Shown here one piece after another: positions 48,541 to 57,303 of a stretch of 64,000 bases of DNA (positions within the stretch are counted from its first letter, which is position 1; each line of letters starts with the position of its first letter). The DNA lies in assembly GCA_003315335.1 (NCBI GenBank), contig QNRL01000001.1, positions 372,001-436,000 of the forward strand, given 5' to 3'. The translations under genes and the position numbers were made by a program. The notes beneath the pieces were generated by a model. That model ran no database searches. It had not been told where the DNA came from and saw nothing but the letters and a program-made list of their open reading frames with translations. The DNA is from Pseudocitrobacter faecalis. GTDB lineage: Bacteria; Pseudomonadota; Gammaproteobacteria; Enterobacterales; Enterobacteriaceae.

Positions 48541-49608
48541 ATGTTGAATATAAAACGTCTGCTTCCCGGCATCGCGCTGCTCTGCGCCACGTTTGCCGTT
48601 GTTTCACCCGCCGAGGCGGATCGCACGCTCACCGACCAGCTTGGCCGTCAGGTCACCCTGCCCGATACCGTTAACCGTGTGGTAGTACTGCAACACCAGA
48701 CGCTCAATCTGCTGGTGCAGTTAGACGCCAGTAAAGACGTGGTTGGCGTACTCAGCAGTTGGAAAAAACAGTTGGGCCCCGATTTCGCACGCTTTATGCC
48801 GGCACTCTCCTCTTTGCCCATGCCCGGCGACCTGACGCAGGTGAATATCGAAAGCCTGCTGGCGCTGCGCCCGCAGGTAGTATTCGTCGCCAACTATGCG
48901 CCTGCGGCGATGATTCAGCAGATTCAGAACGCCGGGATCCCGGTGGTCGCGATTTCGCTGCGTGAAGATGCCGCCGGTGAAAAAAACAAGATGAACCCGA
49001 CGATGGCTGATGAAGAACACGCCTATAACGAAGGGCTGAAACAGGGTATTCGCCTGATTGGCGCGGTGGTGAATCGCGACAAACAGGCAGACGAGCTGAT
49101 CCGCTACACCTTTAGCGCGCGCCAGAAATTCAACGCACCGGTCGCGGATATTCCCGAAGACAAAAAAGTCCGCGTTTATATGGCGAACCCGGATCTCAAC
49201 ACCTACGGCTCCGGAAAATATACCGGGCTAATGATGCAGCATGCGGGTGCGATGAACGTCGCAGCGGCGACCGTGAAAGGTGCGCGTCAGGTGTCGCTGG
49301 AGCAGGTATTGCAATGGAACCCGCAGGTGATTTTCGTGCAGGATCGCTACCCGGACGTGGTGAAAGAAATCACCACTGATCCACAATGGCAGGCCATTGA
49401 TGCCGTGAAAAATCATCGCGTCTGGCTGATGCCTGAATACGCCAAAGCCTGGGGCTACCCGATGCCGGAAGCGCTGGCGATTGGCGAATTATGGATGGCG
49501 AAGAAACTCTATCCAGAGCGCTACAAAAACGTCGATGTCGATGCTCAGGCCCAGGATTATTACCAACACTTCTACCGCACTGACTGGCAGCCGCATGCTC
49601 AACCGTAG
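48541..49608 (+). CDS. Periplasmic metal/oxyanion-binding protein of a MolBCA/FecBCD-type ABC transporter
   Basis: 355 aa. A signal peptide ends at AEA (about 26). A class III (TroA/FepB-like) binding protein follows with the start RTLTDQLGRQVTLPDTVNRVVV and the second-lobe region LNTYGSGKYTGLMMQHAG. Family members bind siderophores, haem, B12 or, in Haemophilus MolA, molybdate and tungstate. The ModE-like operator upstream and the ModA-like protein downstream make molybdate or tungstate the best guess. It overlaps the permease gene by 14 bp. Confidence 0.75.
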   Translation: MLNIKRLLPGIALLCATFAVVSPAEADRTLTDQLGRQVTLPDTVNRVVVLQHQTLNLLVQLDASKDVVGVLSSWKKQLGPDFARFMPALSSLPMPGDLTQVNIESLLALRPQVVFVANYAPAAMIQQIQNAGIPVVAISLREDAAGEKNKMNPTMADEEHAYNEGLKQGIRLIGAVVNRDKQADELIRYTFSARQKFNAPVADIPEDKKVRVYMANPDLNTYGSGKYTGLMMQHAGAMNVAAATVKGARQVSLEQVLQWNPQVIFVQDRYPDVVKEITTDPQWQAIDAVKNHRVWLMPEYAKAWGYPMPEALAIGELWMAKKLYPERYKNVDVDAQAQDYYQHFYRTDWQPHAQP

Positions 49609-50602
49609 TCAGCCGCTGGCGCTTCAGGGTGGGTTGATGCTGCTCACCCTTTTTCTTGCCGTGGTGTCCCTTTGCTTTGGTCAGTATCCTCTGCCCCTGC
49701 GCGATGTGCTCTGGCAGCTGTTTCATCCCAATGCGTCTGCAGATATCGCGCAGCAGATAGTCTGGTCAGTGCGCTTACCGCGCATGTTGATGGCGCTGCT
49801 GGCGGGCGGCGCGCTGGGGTTGTGCGGTGCGACGCTTCAGGGCGTGTTCCAGAATCCGCTGGTCGATCCGCATATCATCGGCGTTACCTCCGGCTCCGCT
49901 TTTGGCGGAACGCTGGCGATTTTGCTGGGGTTTAGCGCCCCGCTGATGATGGGATCCACGTTCTTCTTTGGCCTGCTGGCGCTGTGCCTGGTCTATCTCA
50001 TCGCTGCGTTACAGGGGCGAGAAAGCACGCTGATTTTGATCCTGGCCGGGATCATTCTCAGCGGTTTCTTTGCCGCGCTGGTGAGCCTGATGCAGTATCT
50101 CGCTGATACGGAAGAGACGCTGCCCAACATCGTTTTCTGGCTGCTTGGCAGCTTTGCGACGGCAAACTGGCACAAAACGCTGATGCTCGCGCTCCCGGTC
50201 GCCCTGGCCGCTGCGGTCCTGTTTAAACTGCGCTGGCGCATTAATTTACTGACCCTCGACGATAAAGATGCGCGCACGTTGGGCGTTAACGTCACACCGC
50301 TACGTCGCGGGGTGCTGGTGTGCTGCGCTCTGCTGGTTGCCGCACAGGTGGCGGTAAGCGGCAGTATTGCGTGGGTGGGATTGGTGATTCCCCATCTGGC
50401 CCGTTTGCTGGCGGGTGCAGATCACCGTCGCCTGCTGCCAACCGCGTTCTGGCTGGGTGCCAGCTTTATGATTGTGGTGGATGACGTGGCGCGCACGCTG
50501 ACGGCGGCGGAGGTCCCCATCGGCATTCTGACCGCATTGATTGGCGCGCCGCTGTTTACCCTGTTACTGGTGCGCAACGCGCGCCGAGGAGCCCGCTCAT
50601 GA
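49595..50602 (+). CDS. FecCD/MolB-type ABC transporter permease
   Basis: 335 aa from the ATG at 49595; a longer in-frame start lies inside the preceding gene. About ten membrane helices as in BtuC. The signatures RLPRMLMALLAGGALGLCGATLQG and IAWVGLVIPHLARLLAGADHR, the latter being the ATPase-coupling loop, are clear. The dimer forms the inner-membrane channel. Its 3' end overlaps the ATPase gene by 4 bp. Confidence 0.9.
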   Translation: MLNRSQPLALQGGLMLLTLFLAVVSLCFGQYPLPLRDVLWQLFHPNASADIAQQIVWSVRLPRMLMALLAGGALGLCGATLQGVFQNPLVDPHIIGVTSGSAFGGTLAILLGFSAPLMMGSTFFFGLLALCLVYLIAALQGRESTLILILAGIILSGFFAALVSLMQYLADTEETLPNIVFWLLGSFATANWHKTLMLALPVALAAAVLFKLRWRINLLTLDDKDARTLGVNVTPLRRGVLVCCALLVAAQVAVSGSIAWVGLVIPHLARLLAGADHRRLLPTAFWLGASFMIVVDDVARTLTAAEVPIGILTALIGAPLFTLLLVRNARRGARS

Positions 50603-51348
50603 CCGCGTCACTTTCTCTGAATGCATTGGTATATGGTCATCAGCAGCCGTTGTTTTCCCCGATGACACTCGAGTGCCGTCCCGGTGAAATCTGGGCGGTG
50701 TTGGGGGCAAATGGGCGCGGGAAGAGCACATTGCTCGACACGGTGACCGGCGTGCTGCGGGCAATTTCTGGCAGCGTAGACGTACGCGGCGGCGTGGGGA
50801 TTGTGCCGCAATCTTTTCGCCCGGCGTTTGCCTGGCGGGTGCGGGATGTGGTGCTGATGGGCCGTGCGCGTCACATCGCCCTGTTTGCGCAACCCAAACA
50901 GGAGGATGAGCAACAGGTGACGCAGGCGCTGGCGCAGCTCAATATTACGCATCTGGCCGATACATTGTTCCACGCCCTTTCCGGCGGCCAGCAGCAGTTG
51001 GTGATGATTGCGCGCGCGTTGGTCAGCGCCAGTCAGAATATTTTGCTCGATGAGCCCTGCTCGGCGCTGGATCTCGCCAATCAGCAAACCGTGTTGCAGC
51101 TGATCAGTAACCTGGCTCATGGTCTGTCGCGCACGGTGGTGTTCACCACACACGATCCCACTCATGCGTTACAAATCGCCAGCCACACGTTGCTGCTGTT
51201 GCCCAACGGCGAGTGGCTGGCAGGCGCAACATCGGACATCGTTCAGGAAGAAAACCTGCAACGCGCGTATGGCCTGCCGGTGCGTAAAATTCAGCTTATT
51301 GATTACGCATGCCCGGTTCTGGCGCCGCTGTTTTCAATTCACCGCTAA
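50599..51348 (+). CDS. ABC transporter ATPase (FecE/MolC-type)
   Basis: 249 aa. Walker A GANGRGKST is at about 34-42, the Q-loop in GIVPQSFRP, the signature LSGGQQQLVMIARAL, Walker B ILLDEPCSALD and the H-loop TTHDPTHAL. It energises the permease encoded just before it. The last 15 bp overlap the 3' end of the convergent ModA-like gene. Confidence 0.92.
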   Translation: MTASLSLNALVYGHQQPLFSPMTLECRPGEIWAVLGANGRGKSTLLDTVTGVLRAISGSVDVRGGVGIVPQSFRPAFAWRVRDVVLMGRARHIALFAQPKQEDEQQVTQALAQLNITHLADTLFHALSGGQQQLVMIARALVSASQNILLDEPCSALDLANQQTVLQLISNLAHGLSRTVVFTTHDPTHALQIASHTLLLLPNGEWLAGATSDIVQEENLQRAYGLPVRKIQLIDYACPVLAPLFSIHR

Positions 51349-52056
51349 AAAACCTGCGTCGCGCAGATAACGTTGCCCAACGTCCGCAAGGATAAAGGCA
51401 TACAGTGTCTGCGCATTTTTACTCTCCGCCAGCCGTGCGACGTGGTAATCACAGCGAATATTCTGCGTCAACGGAAGCGAAACCACGCGCAGAGCGTCGT
51501 CGTGCGTTAACGCGGCGGCATAGTGCGCATAGCCGATAAACAGATCGGTCAGCTCCTGTTGCAGCAACCATTTACTGGCGATTTCACCTGACGGAATGCA
51601 GAGTGAGTCGCGCCCACCTACCAGCTGCATAGCGCGGGACTTCAGTTGTTCACCGAGGCCGGGTTCGAGGTTGTTAAGATTATCAAACAGCTGCCAGGTG
51701 TAATCACCGGAAGGGTCACAGCCTGGCGTAGAGGTCGCCAGCCGCAAGGCTGGATTGCGCAGAAGTGTTAATGCGTCGCCCCTGAGATGGCGACGCGCGG
51801 TCAGAATTAGCGTGTTGCGGGCAAAGATCTGGCTTTCCCGCGCCAGTCCCTGCGCAACCAGCGTTTGTGGGTGCTGCGCGTTAGCCGAAGCAAACACATC
51901 GCACGCCTCACCCGCTTCGATACGCTCACGCAGCAGCCCGGCCGGACCAAAATTCAGGTTCACCGGGATGGCGGTTTGCGCGGTAAAACATTCAATCAGA
52001 GGAATAAATGCGCGACGCAGGCTGCCTGCGGCGAAAAGCGTTAAGGGGGATGGCAT
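51334..52056 (-). CDS. ModA-like molybdate/tungstate-binding protein without a signal peptide
   Basis: 240 aa. It begins MPSPLTLFAAGSLRRAFIPL. The ModA/WtpA-type features are LTLFAAGSL with the ligand-contacting Ser, CDVFASANAQH, ARNTLILTAR, RLATSTPGCDPSGDYTWQLF and a long second lobe. Unlike true ModA there is no N-terminal signal sequence, so it should be cytosolic unless the start is misplaced; the 5' sequence offers no upstream in-frame extension I can support. It is convergent with the ModE-site transporter and could be a sensor or storage protein. Confidence 0.7.
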   Translation of the reverse strand: MPSPLTLFAAGSLRRAFIPLIECFTAQTAIPVNLNFGPAGLLRERIEAGEACDVFASANAQHPQTLVAQGLARESQIFARNTLILTARRHLRGDALTLLRNPALRLATSTPGCDPSGDYTWQLFDNLNNLEPGLGEQLKSRAMQLVGGRDSLCIPSGEIASKWLLQQELTDLFIGYAHYAAALTHDDALRVVSLPLTQNIRCDYHVARLAESKNAQTLYAFILADVGQRYLRDAGFLAVN

Positions 52057-52119
52057 AGCAATATCCAGCGGGAAAACGGATATTTTAGCGGGATTATGCG
52101 CAATGTGCAGCCCGTAAAA

Positions 52120-52198
52120 ATGCCGGGGGCGCTGCGCTTGCCCGGCCTACAAGGGCTGATATTCCCGTTGGTCTGATAAGCGCAGCGCATCAGGCAAA
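52120..52198. repeat. REP/BIME-like intergenic repeats
   Basis: TGCCGGGGGCGCTGCGCTTGCCCGGCCTACAAGG followed by GGTCTGATAAGCGCAGCGCATCAGGCA. The first unit is a Y-type REP palindrome ending in CCGGCCTACA and the second is an inverted partner. They lie between the ModA-like start and the dehydrogenase stop. Confidence 0.75.
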
Positions 52199-52205
52199 AG
52201 CAGCA

Positions 52206-53039
52206 TTAATCGATTTGAGCCAGGGCGCGCAACTGTTCCGGCGTTGCCACGGGCAGATGGAAGAAATCGAGATACGCGGGAATCATCTCAAACAACATAT
52301 CCGTGCCCTGCTGAGTCGCACAACCGCGCGCTTTTGCCATCGCCAACAGTGGCGTGACGGCCTGCTTCATGACCACTTCACCGACGAACATCTCCGGCGT
52401 AAGCAATTCAGCGGGCAGCGGCAACGGATCATCCGGGCTCATCCCTAAAGGCGTCGCGTTCACCACCAACTGATGTCCGGTAGGATCGTTCGCCATCAGG
52501 GTGATTTTCAGCCGCGGGTAATGCGCCTGTAAACGCGTGGCGAGCGCCGCAGCCATTTCCGGGCGGTTGTCATACAGGCTGAGCGCCGTAACGCCTGCCG
52601 CCGCTAAAGAGGCGGCAATCGCCGAGCCTACTCCGCCGCTGCCAACCACCAGCGCGCGGGCCCCACGGGTTTGAAAGCCTTTGCGTTGAATACCACGTAC
52701 GAAACCGTCGCCGTCGAACATTTCTCCGGTAAGCGTGCCATCCGCCTCGCGACGAATGGCATTGCATGCGCCGGCAATGGCCGCTGTCGGGCTCAGACGC
52801 GCCATGAGCGCACAGGTCGCCACTTTGTGCGGCATAGTGACCAGCGCTCCGGCAATATTGGTCATTTTGAACAGTGTCGGGACGAAAGCCGCGTAATCCT
52901 CAGGCGTGACGCCCACCGGCACCACTCTGGCATCCACCTGCTGATCCGCAAACCACGGGTTGTAGATCATCGGTGCTTTGAAGCCTTCCGTCGGATAACC
53001 CAGATGGGCAATTAACCGCGTGTGACCACTAATTTGCAT
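52206..53039 (-). CDS. Shikimate/quinate dehydrogenase-like protein
   Basis: 277 aa from MQISGHTRLI. AroE fold: catalytic K72 (VTMPHK) and D109 (FDGDGF), and the cofactor loop GSGGVG (133-138). Two differences from biosynthetic AroE stand out. The substrate Ser-x-Ser (usual SKSP) is FKAP (20-23), and an Asp (D157) follows strand 2, which favours NAD+ over NADP+. Both fit a catabolic enzyme that oxidises quinate or shikimate. It overlaps the MFS gene by 11 bp and sits downstream of the QuiC-type gene. Confidence 0.82.
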   Translation of the reverse strand: MQISGHTRLIAHLGYPTEGFKAPMIYNPWFADQQVDARVVPVGVTPEDYAAFVPTLFKMTNIAGALVTMPHKVATCALMARLSPTAAIAGACNAIRREADGTLTGEMFDGDGFVRGIQRKGFQTRGARALVVGSGGVGSAIAASLAAAGVTALSLYDNRPEMAAALATRLQAHYPRLKITLMANDPTGHQLVVNATPLGMSPDDPLPLPAELLTPEMFVGEVVMKQAVTPLLAMAKARGCATQQGTDMLFEMIPAYLDFFHLPVATPEQLRALAQID

Positions 53040-54375
53040 CGGTTTCTCCCTGCGTAATATCCAGTTCAATACGTTTTACATCACCAAGAATAAAGAGATA
53101 TGCCACCACGCCGAGCAGTGCGGCACCGCCGATATAGATAAGCGCATAGAAGAAGTTGCCAAAGGCGGCGACGATAAAACCAATCACCAGCGGAGTGAGG
53201 ATACCCGCGAAGTTAGCGCAAAAGTTAAACAACCCGCCGGTGAGGCCACCGAGTCCTTTGGGCGCCATATCGGAGATAAGCGTCCAGCCAAGCCCGACCA
53301 TTCCCTGCCCAAAGAACGCGAAGGACATCACCAGGATCACCGCCGTGTCGCTCTCCAGCCAGTTAGCGGAGATGATGCAGCTTGCCATCAGCAGCCCCAC
53401 CACGATCGGCAGCTTACGGCCAAGGTTGGCGCTGCCTGTGGCTTTAAGAATTTTGTCCGATACCCAGCCGCCGAACATCACGCCGCCCGCCGCCGCCAGG
53501 AACGGCAGAATGGCGAAGAAGCCCACTTTCAGCCACGGCATATGGCGCTCGGTTGCCAGATAAGTGGGGAACCAGGTCAGGAAGAAGACCAGCACCGTGT
53601 TGCCGGCAAATTGCCCAATACTGGCCCCGAGAATTTGCCGTTTGCTCAACAACTGGCGCACCAGCGGCCAGCTGAAATGCGTTTTTTTCTCCGTTCCAGT
53701 GGTGATACCGCCGCCTGCCGCGATGTAATCTCGCTCCTGATCGCTCAGATGTTTATCTTCGTGCGGTTCGCGATAACAGCGCCACCACACCAGCGCGAAT
53801 AGCAGACCAAAGACGCCAACGGTAATAAACAATGTTCGCCAGCCAAAACCATCCATTATCCAGAACAGTAATGGCGCGAAGCAGGCCAGCCCGAGGTATT
53901 CCCCCACCGTATACACCGCCGTGGCGCGCGCGCGCTCCTGCTGCGGGAACCAGGCGCTGACAACCCGACTGTTGACCGGGAAGCATGGCGCTTCACTCAC
54001 CCCAAGGCCGAAACGGCACAGCAACAGCGTTTTCAGGCCAATCGCGAAACCATGCAGTAAGGTAAACAGCGACCAGAAACTCAGCGCCAGTAAATAGGTG
54101 ACTTTGTTGCCAAAGCGGTCGAGGAACATCCCGCCGGGAATTTGCGCCAGCGCGTAAGTCCAGGCAAATGCAGAGAAAACAATCCCCATCATTGCCGCGC
54201 CTATCCCCAGATCTTGCGTCAGTTGTGGGGCGGCGATACCTAAAACCGTTCTGTCGAGATAATTGATCATAGTACCCGCGGCCAGCAGCGTCAGAATACC
54301 AATACGCCGACGTGAGCGGGGAACCGCCGCCACCGCCGCAACGGTTGCCACGCGATTATGGCTATATGTGTTCAT
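53029..54375 (-). CDS. ACS-family MFS transporter, likely quinate/shikimate importer
   Basis: 448 aa with twelve membrane helices. The anion:cation symporter family motifs are visible: NYLDRTVLGIAAP in helix 1, GGMFLDRFGNKVTY after helix 2, and FGLGVSEAPCFPVNSRVVSAWFP. The family carries organic acid anions such as glucarate, galactonate or phthalate with protons. The operon partners (dehydrogenase, dehydroshikimate dehydratase) indicate quinate, shikimate or a related hydroaromatic acid. The N-terminus (about 1-25) is basic and cytosolic. Confidence 0.85.
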   Translation of the reverse strand: MNTYSHNRVATVAAVAAVPRSRRRIGILTLLAAGTMINYLDRTVLGIAAPQLTQDLGIGAAMMGIVFSAFAWTYALAQIPGGMFLDRFGNKVTYLLALSFWSLFTLLHGFAIGLKTLLLCRFGLGVSEAPCFPVNSRVVSAWFPQQERARATAVYTVGEYLGLACFAPLLFWIMDGFGWRTLFITVGVFGLLFALVWWRCYREPHEDKHLSDQERDYIAAGGGITTGTEKKTHFSWPLVRQLLSKRQILGASIGQFAGNTVLVFFLTWFPTYLATERHMPWLKVGFFAILPFLAAAGGVMFGGWVSDKILKATGSANLGRKLPIVVGLLMASCIISANWLESDTAVILVMSFAFFGQGMVGLGWTLISDMAPKGLGGLTGGLFNFCANFAGILTPLVIGFIVAAFGNFFYALIYIGGAALLGVVAYLFILGDVKRIELDITQGETDAN

Positions 54376-54454
54376 AGGGCTTACCTGTCGTTGTAGAGTG
54401 CAGATGAATGTTTATTGTTATGGTCTTACGTCTGAAGTGAACCGGGTGGTACAG

Positions 54455-56305
54455 TTAAAGCATCTGACGGTACTGCATCGCCGAAAGGCGTACGGCGGCA
54501 TTTACCGCCCCGTACTGGGCGTAACCACCGCGCCTTTCGGTCAATTCGAAAAAGAAGCGCCCTTCACTGAACGGCCAGCTATAGCGATGGAAAAACTCAC
54601 CACCCTGCGCATCGCGGTCATACAGAATTTGCTGCTGTTGCAGGGTTGCCATCCCTTCCGCCTGACCAAAGCGCGCGACCAGATCCTCGTAATAATTCGC
54701 CGGAACTGGCAGCGAAATGGCCGGGGAGAACGGCGGCATCGCCGGTAAATCGCGACAGGAAAAAGCGGCGTGCTGCAAGCCCGCGCCCTGATAACAAGCA
54801 ACAGAGCGCGCAATCTGCGTGGCACGGCTTTGCGAAATATTGAGTGCAAAACGAATATTGCCCTGCGGGCTTTGCACTGCCAGGCTGCGCACCAGCCCGT
54901 ACGGGTCGGGCATGGTTTGTTCGTGCTCAAGCTCAAAACCAAACACCGAGCGGAAGAACATCACCCAGTTATCACGGCTGTCGGCTTCCATACCCAGCGC
55001 CAGATGATCGATCCCCGTAAAACCCTCAAGGTTATCATCAGGCGTCAGGGTGAAGTCCTGGGTGTAGATATTTTGTTTCTCATCAACCAGATAGATAAGG
55101 CTCCCGTCCGGCGCGCACACAGCCGGAATGGTGCTTTCATTCGGGCCGACTTCCCCTTGCCAGGTGGCGTAGCCGTACGCACGTGCCCGGGCAATCACCG
55201 CCGTACTATCGCTGACGCGCAACGCCATCGCGCAAAGAGAGACGCCATGACGTTGATAGAAGTGATCCGCCCAGCTGTGCGGTTGATAGTTAATGATGAC
55301 CCGCGCATCGCCATTGCTCCACAGCGCCACCTGCTTAGAACGGTGCATTCCGGTCTGTCGAAAGCCCATTCCCGCCAGCATCGAGCCCAGTTTTTTCGCC
55401 TCTGCGGCGCTGGCGGTAAACTCAATAAACTCCATACCGAGCCATTGTGGCAATGGCTCGGTGACAAACAGATCCGCATCGCTTTTACTCAGCGCCATGC
55501 GGGTTTGCTCCTCCAGCCACAGCAGAGAGCGATACCCATCTTTCGCCGTCGCGCCGTTGGGCGAGGCGCGAAAACCGTCGTTAAAAATTTCCAGCGACCA
55601 GGGGCCACGATAGCCACGTCGCGTCAGTTCTGTCGCGAATTCAATCAGCGGCAACTCGCCCTGACCGGGGAAGCAGCGAAAATGGCGGCTCCACTCCAGC
55701 ACATCCATCTTCATTAGCGGGGCATCTGCCAGTTGCAGGAAGGTGATTTTCTCCAGCGGCACCTCATTCAGGCGCGTGAGATTATCCCCAAGCGACAGCA
55801 CGTGAAAACTGTCCAGCACAATCCCCATCGCCGGGCTATTGACTGCGTTGACGCGCTCCCACGCCTGATACCAGCGATTGACGTGTGTCCCCCAGGCCAG
55901 CGCTTCGTAGCCAATATGGATATTCTCCTGCTCCGCCAGCGTTGCCAGCGCCCGCAGATCGGCAACCTGCCGGTCAAAATCTGCCGAGCAGTTCGGCGAG
56001 ACATTGCTGCACAGCAACATGGTGTCGCACCCCAGCTCATGCATTAGCGCGAATTTACGTTTCGCTCGTGCAAGATTGGCGGCAAACTGTTCGCGGCTTG
56101 CGCCTTCGAAGTCACGAAATGGCTGAAATAAGGTAATTTTTAAGCCCAGATCGTCGGCCAGCATTCGGATATCGGTGGGCGTACCGGTATAATAGAGCAG
56201 ATCGTTTTCAAAGATTTCAACGCCCTGATAGCCCGCCGCCGCAATGGCGCTCAGTTTTTCAGGCAGCGTACCGGAAATGGAAACGGTGGCAATGGAGCGC
56301 AGCAT
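54455..56305 (-). CDS. quiC: QuiC-type 3-dehydroshikimate dehydratase with HPPD-like C-terminal domain
   Basis: 616 aa two-domain protein. Residues 1-270 form a xylose-isomerase-like TIM barrel with metal ligands E134, D165, Q191 and E239, the same numbers I recall for Pseudomonas putida QuiC1. Residues about 290-616 are a vicinal-oxygen-chelate pair like 4-hydroxyphenylpyruvate dioxygenase, with possible iron ligands H434, H512 and E587. The first domain dehydrates 3-dehydroshikimate to protocatechuate; the role of the second is not established. It is the first gene of the operon, divergent from the TetR gene. Confidence 0.88.
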   Translation of the reverse strand: MLRSIATVSISGTLPEKLSAIAAAGYQGVEIFENDLLYYTGTPTDIRMLADDLGLKITLFQPFRDFEGASREQFAANLARAKRKFALMHELGCDTMLLCSNVSPNCSADFDRQVADLRALATLAEQENIHIGYEALAWGTHVNRWYQAWERVNAVNSPAMGIVLDSFHVLSLGDNLTRLNEVPLEKITFLQLADAPLMKMDVLEWSRHFRCFPGQGELPLIEFATELTRRGYRGPWSLEIFNDGFRASPNGATAKDGYRSLLWLEEQTRMALSKSDADLFVTEPLPQWLGMEFIEFTASAAEAKKLGSMLAGMGFRQTGMHRSKQVALWSNGDARVIINYQPHSWADHFYQRHGVSLCAMALRVSDSTAVIARARAYGYATWQGEVGPNESTIPAVCAPDGSLIYLVDEKQNIYTQDFTLTPDDNLEGFTGIDHLALGMEADSRDNWVMFFRSVFGFELEHEQTMPDPYGLVRSLAVQSPQGNIRFALNISQSRATQIARSVACYQGAGLQHAAFSCRDLPAMPPFSPAISLPVPANYYEDLVARFGQAEGMATLQQQQILYDRDAQGGEFFHRYSWPFSEGRFFFELTERRGGYAQYGAVNAAVRLSAMQYRQML

Positions 56306-56342
56306 AGGTTTCGCCCTGTGTGAATGAAAAGATGAAACGAAT

Positions 56343-56360
56343 ATGAATCATTTGGTTCAT
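56343..56360. promoter_or_regulatory. Candidate operator of the quinate-cluster TetR regulator
   Basis: ATGAATCATTTGGTTCAT is a near-palindrome (14 of 18 positions symmetric) in the 128-bp region between the divergent quiC and tetR starts, 37 bp from the quiC ATG. Confidence 0.45.
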
Positions 56361-56433
56361 TTACGCCAGATTCGGTTGCTAAATTGTGATCATTGTGTGT
56401 ATTTTTTGTTCTTGAGAAAAAACAGGAGTTGCT

Positions 56434-57072
56434 ATGTCCGCCGTTGCTCACGATGAAGCACAGTCTCTGAAAGAGAGGATTTTTACCGCCGCGATCGCCG
56501 TTTTCGCCGAGCATGGGCTCGCCGGGGCGCGTATGGAACAAATTGCCGGGGAAGCACAAACCACTAAGCGCATGGTGGTGTACTACTTCAAAACGAAGGA
56601 ACAGCTTTATCAGGCCGTGTTGCAGCACGTTTATGCGCGTATACGTGAAACGGAACAGCAACTGGGGCTGGAAAATGTGCCACCGGTCGAGGCGCTGGTG
56701 CAACTGGTGAAATGGAGCGTGCGTTATCACGCCACGCATGCCGATTACATGCGGATTATCTGTATGGAGAATATGCAGCGCGGGAAATGGCTATTATCGT
56801 CCGATGACTTTAAGCGGGTGAATAAGAGCGCGCTTTCGCTGCTGGAGAATATTCTTCAGCGCGGTCAGCAGCAAACGATTTTTCAGCCCGGCGTGGAAGC
56901 GCGCGATGTGCACCGCCTCATCAGCAGCTTCAGCTTTTATCAGGTCTCCAACTTTTACAGTTTTAATAGCCTGTATCTGGATGGCCCGTTGCCGGAAATT
57001 GATGATGAAGCGTTAATTGCGCATCACAGCGATATTGCCGTTAAAGCGGTGCTACGTTTTGTGATTGCCTGA
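56434..57072 (+). CDS. TetR-family regulator of the quinate cluster
   Basis: 212 aa, with AACAGGAGTTGCT before the ATG. The helix-turn-helix is at about 15-60 (ARMEQIAGEAQTTKRMVVYYF). The C-terminal effector domain resembles the TetR_C_17/RutR-like group. It is divergent from quiC with a near-palindrome between them, so local repression lifted by a pathway intermediate such as protocatechuate is likely. Ligand unknown. Confidence 0.85.
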   Translation: MSAVAHDEAQSLKERIFTAAIAVFAEHGLAGARMEQIAGEAQTTKRMVVYYFKTKEQLYQAVLQHVYARIRETEQQLGLENVPPVEALVQLVKWSVRYHATHADYMRIICMENMQRGKWLLSSDDFKRVNKSALSLLENILQRGQQQTIFQPGVEARDVHRLISSFSFYQVSNFYSFNSLYLDGPLPEIDDEALIAHHSDIAVKAVLRFVIA

Positions 57073-57090
57073 GTACATTGCCCGGCGGGG

Positions 57091-57303
57091 TTACTGCCCT
57101 GCCAGTGCTTTAATCACCTTTTCCATGGCTTCACGCGTCAGTTCTGAACGCTGAATCTTGCTATTGGCCAGCGCCGTACGCACTACGCCCGCAATCACAA
57201 TATGTCTCGGTTCCTGGCCCAAATCGCGCATTTCGAGCACAACTTTACCGACCACTCGACACATCTCCTGGTACAGGACCTCATCTTTACTCAAACTTCC
57301 CAT
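57091..57303 (-). CDS. fumD: Fumarase D
   Basis: 70 aa from ATG at 57303; a longer frame start is unsupported. It matches E. coli FumD (YdhZ, 69 aa) with the conserved core EMCRVVGKVVLEMRDLGQEP and the middle HIVIAGVVRTALAN. The small DUF2767 protein is reported to have fumarase activity. It lies next to pykF as in E. coli, marking the return to the conserved order. Confidence 0.93.
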   Translation of the reverse strand: MGSLSKDEVLYQEMCRVVGKVVLEMRDLGQEPRHIVIAGVVRTALANSKIQRSELTREAMEKVIKALAGQ

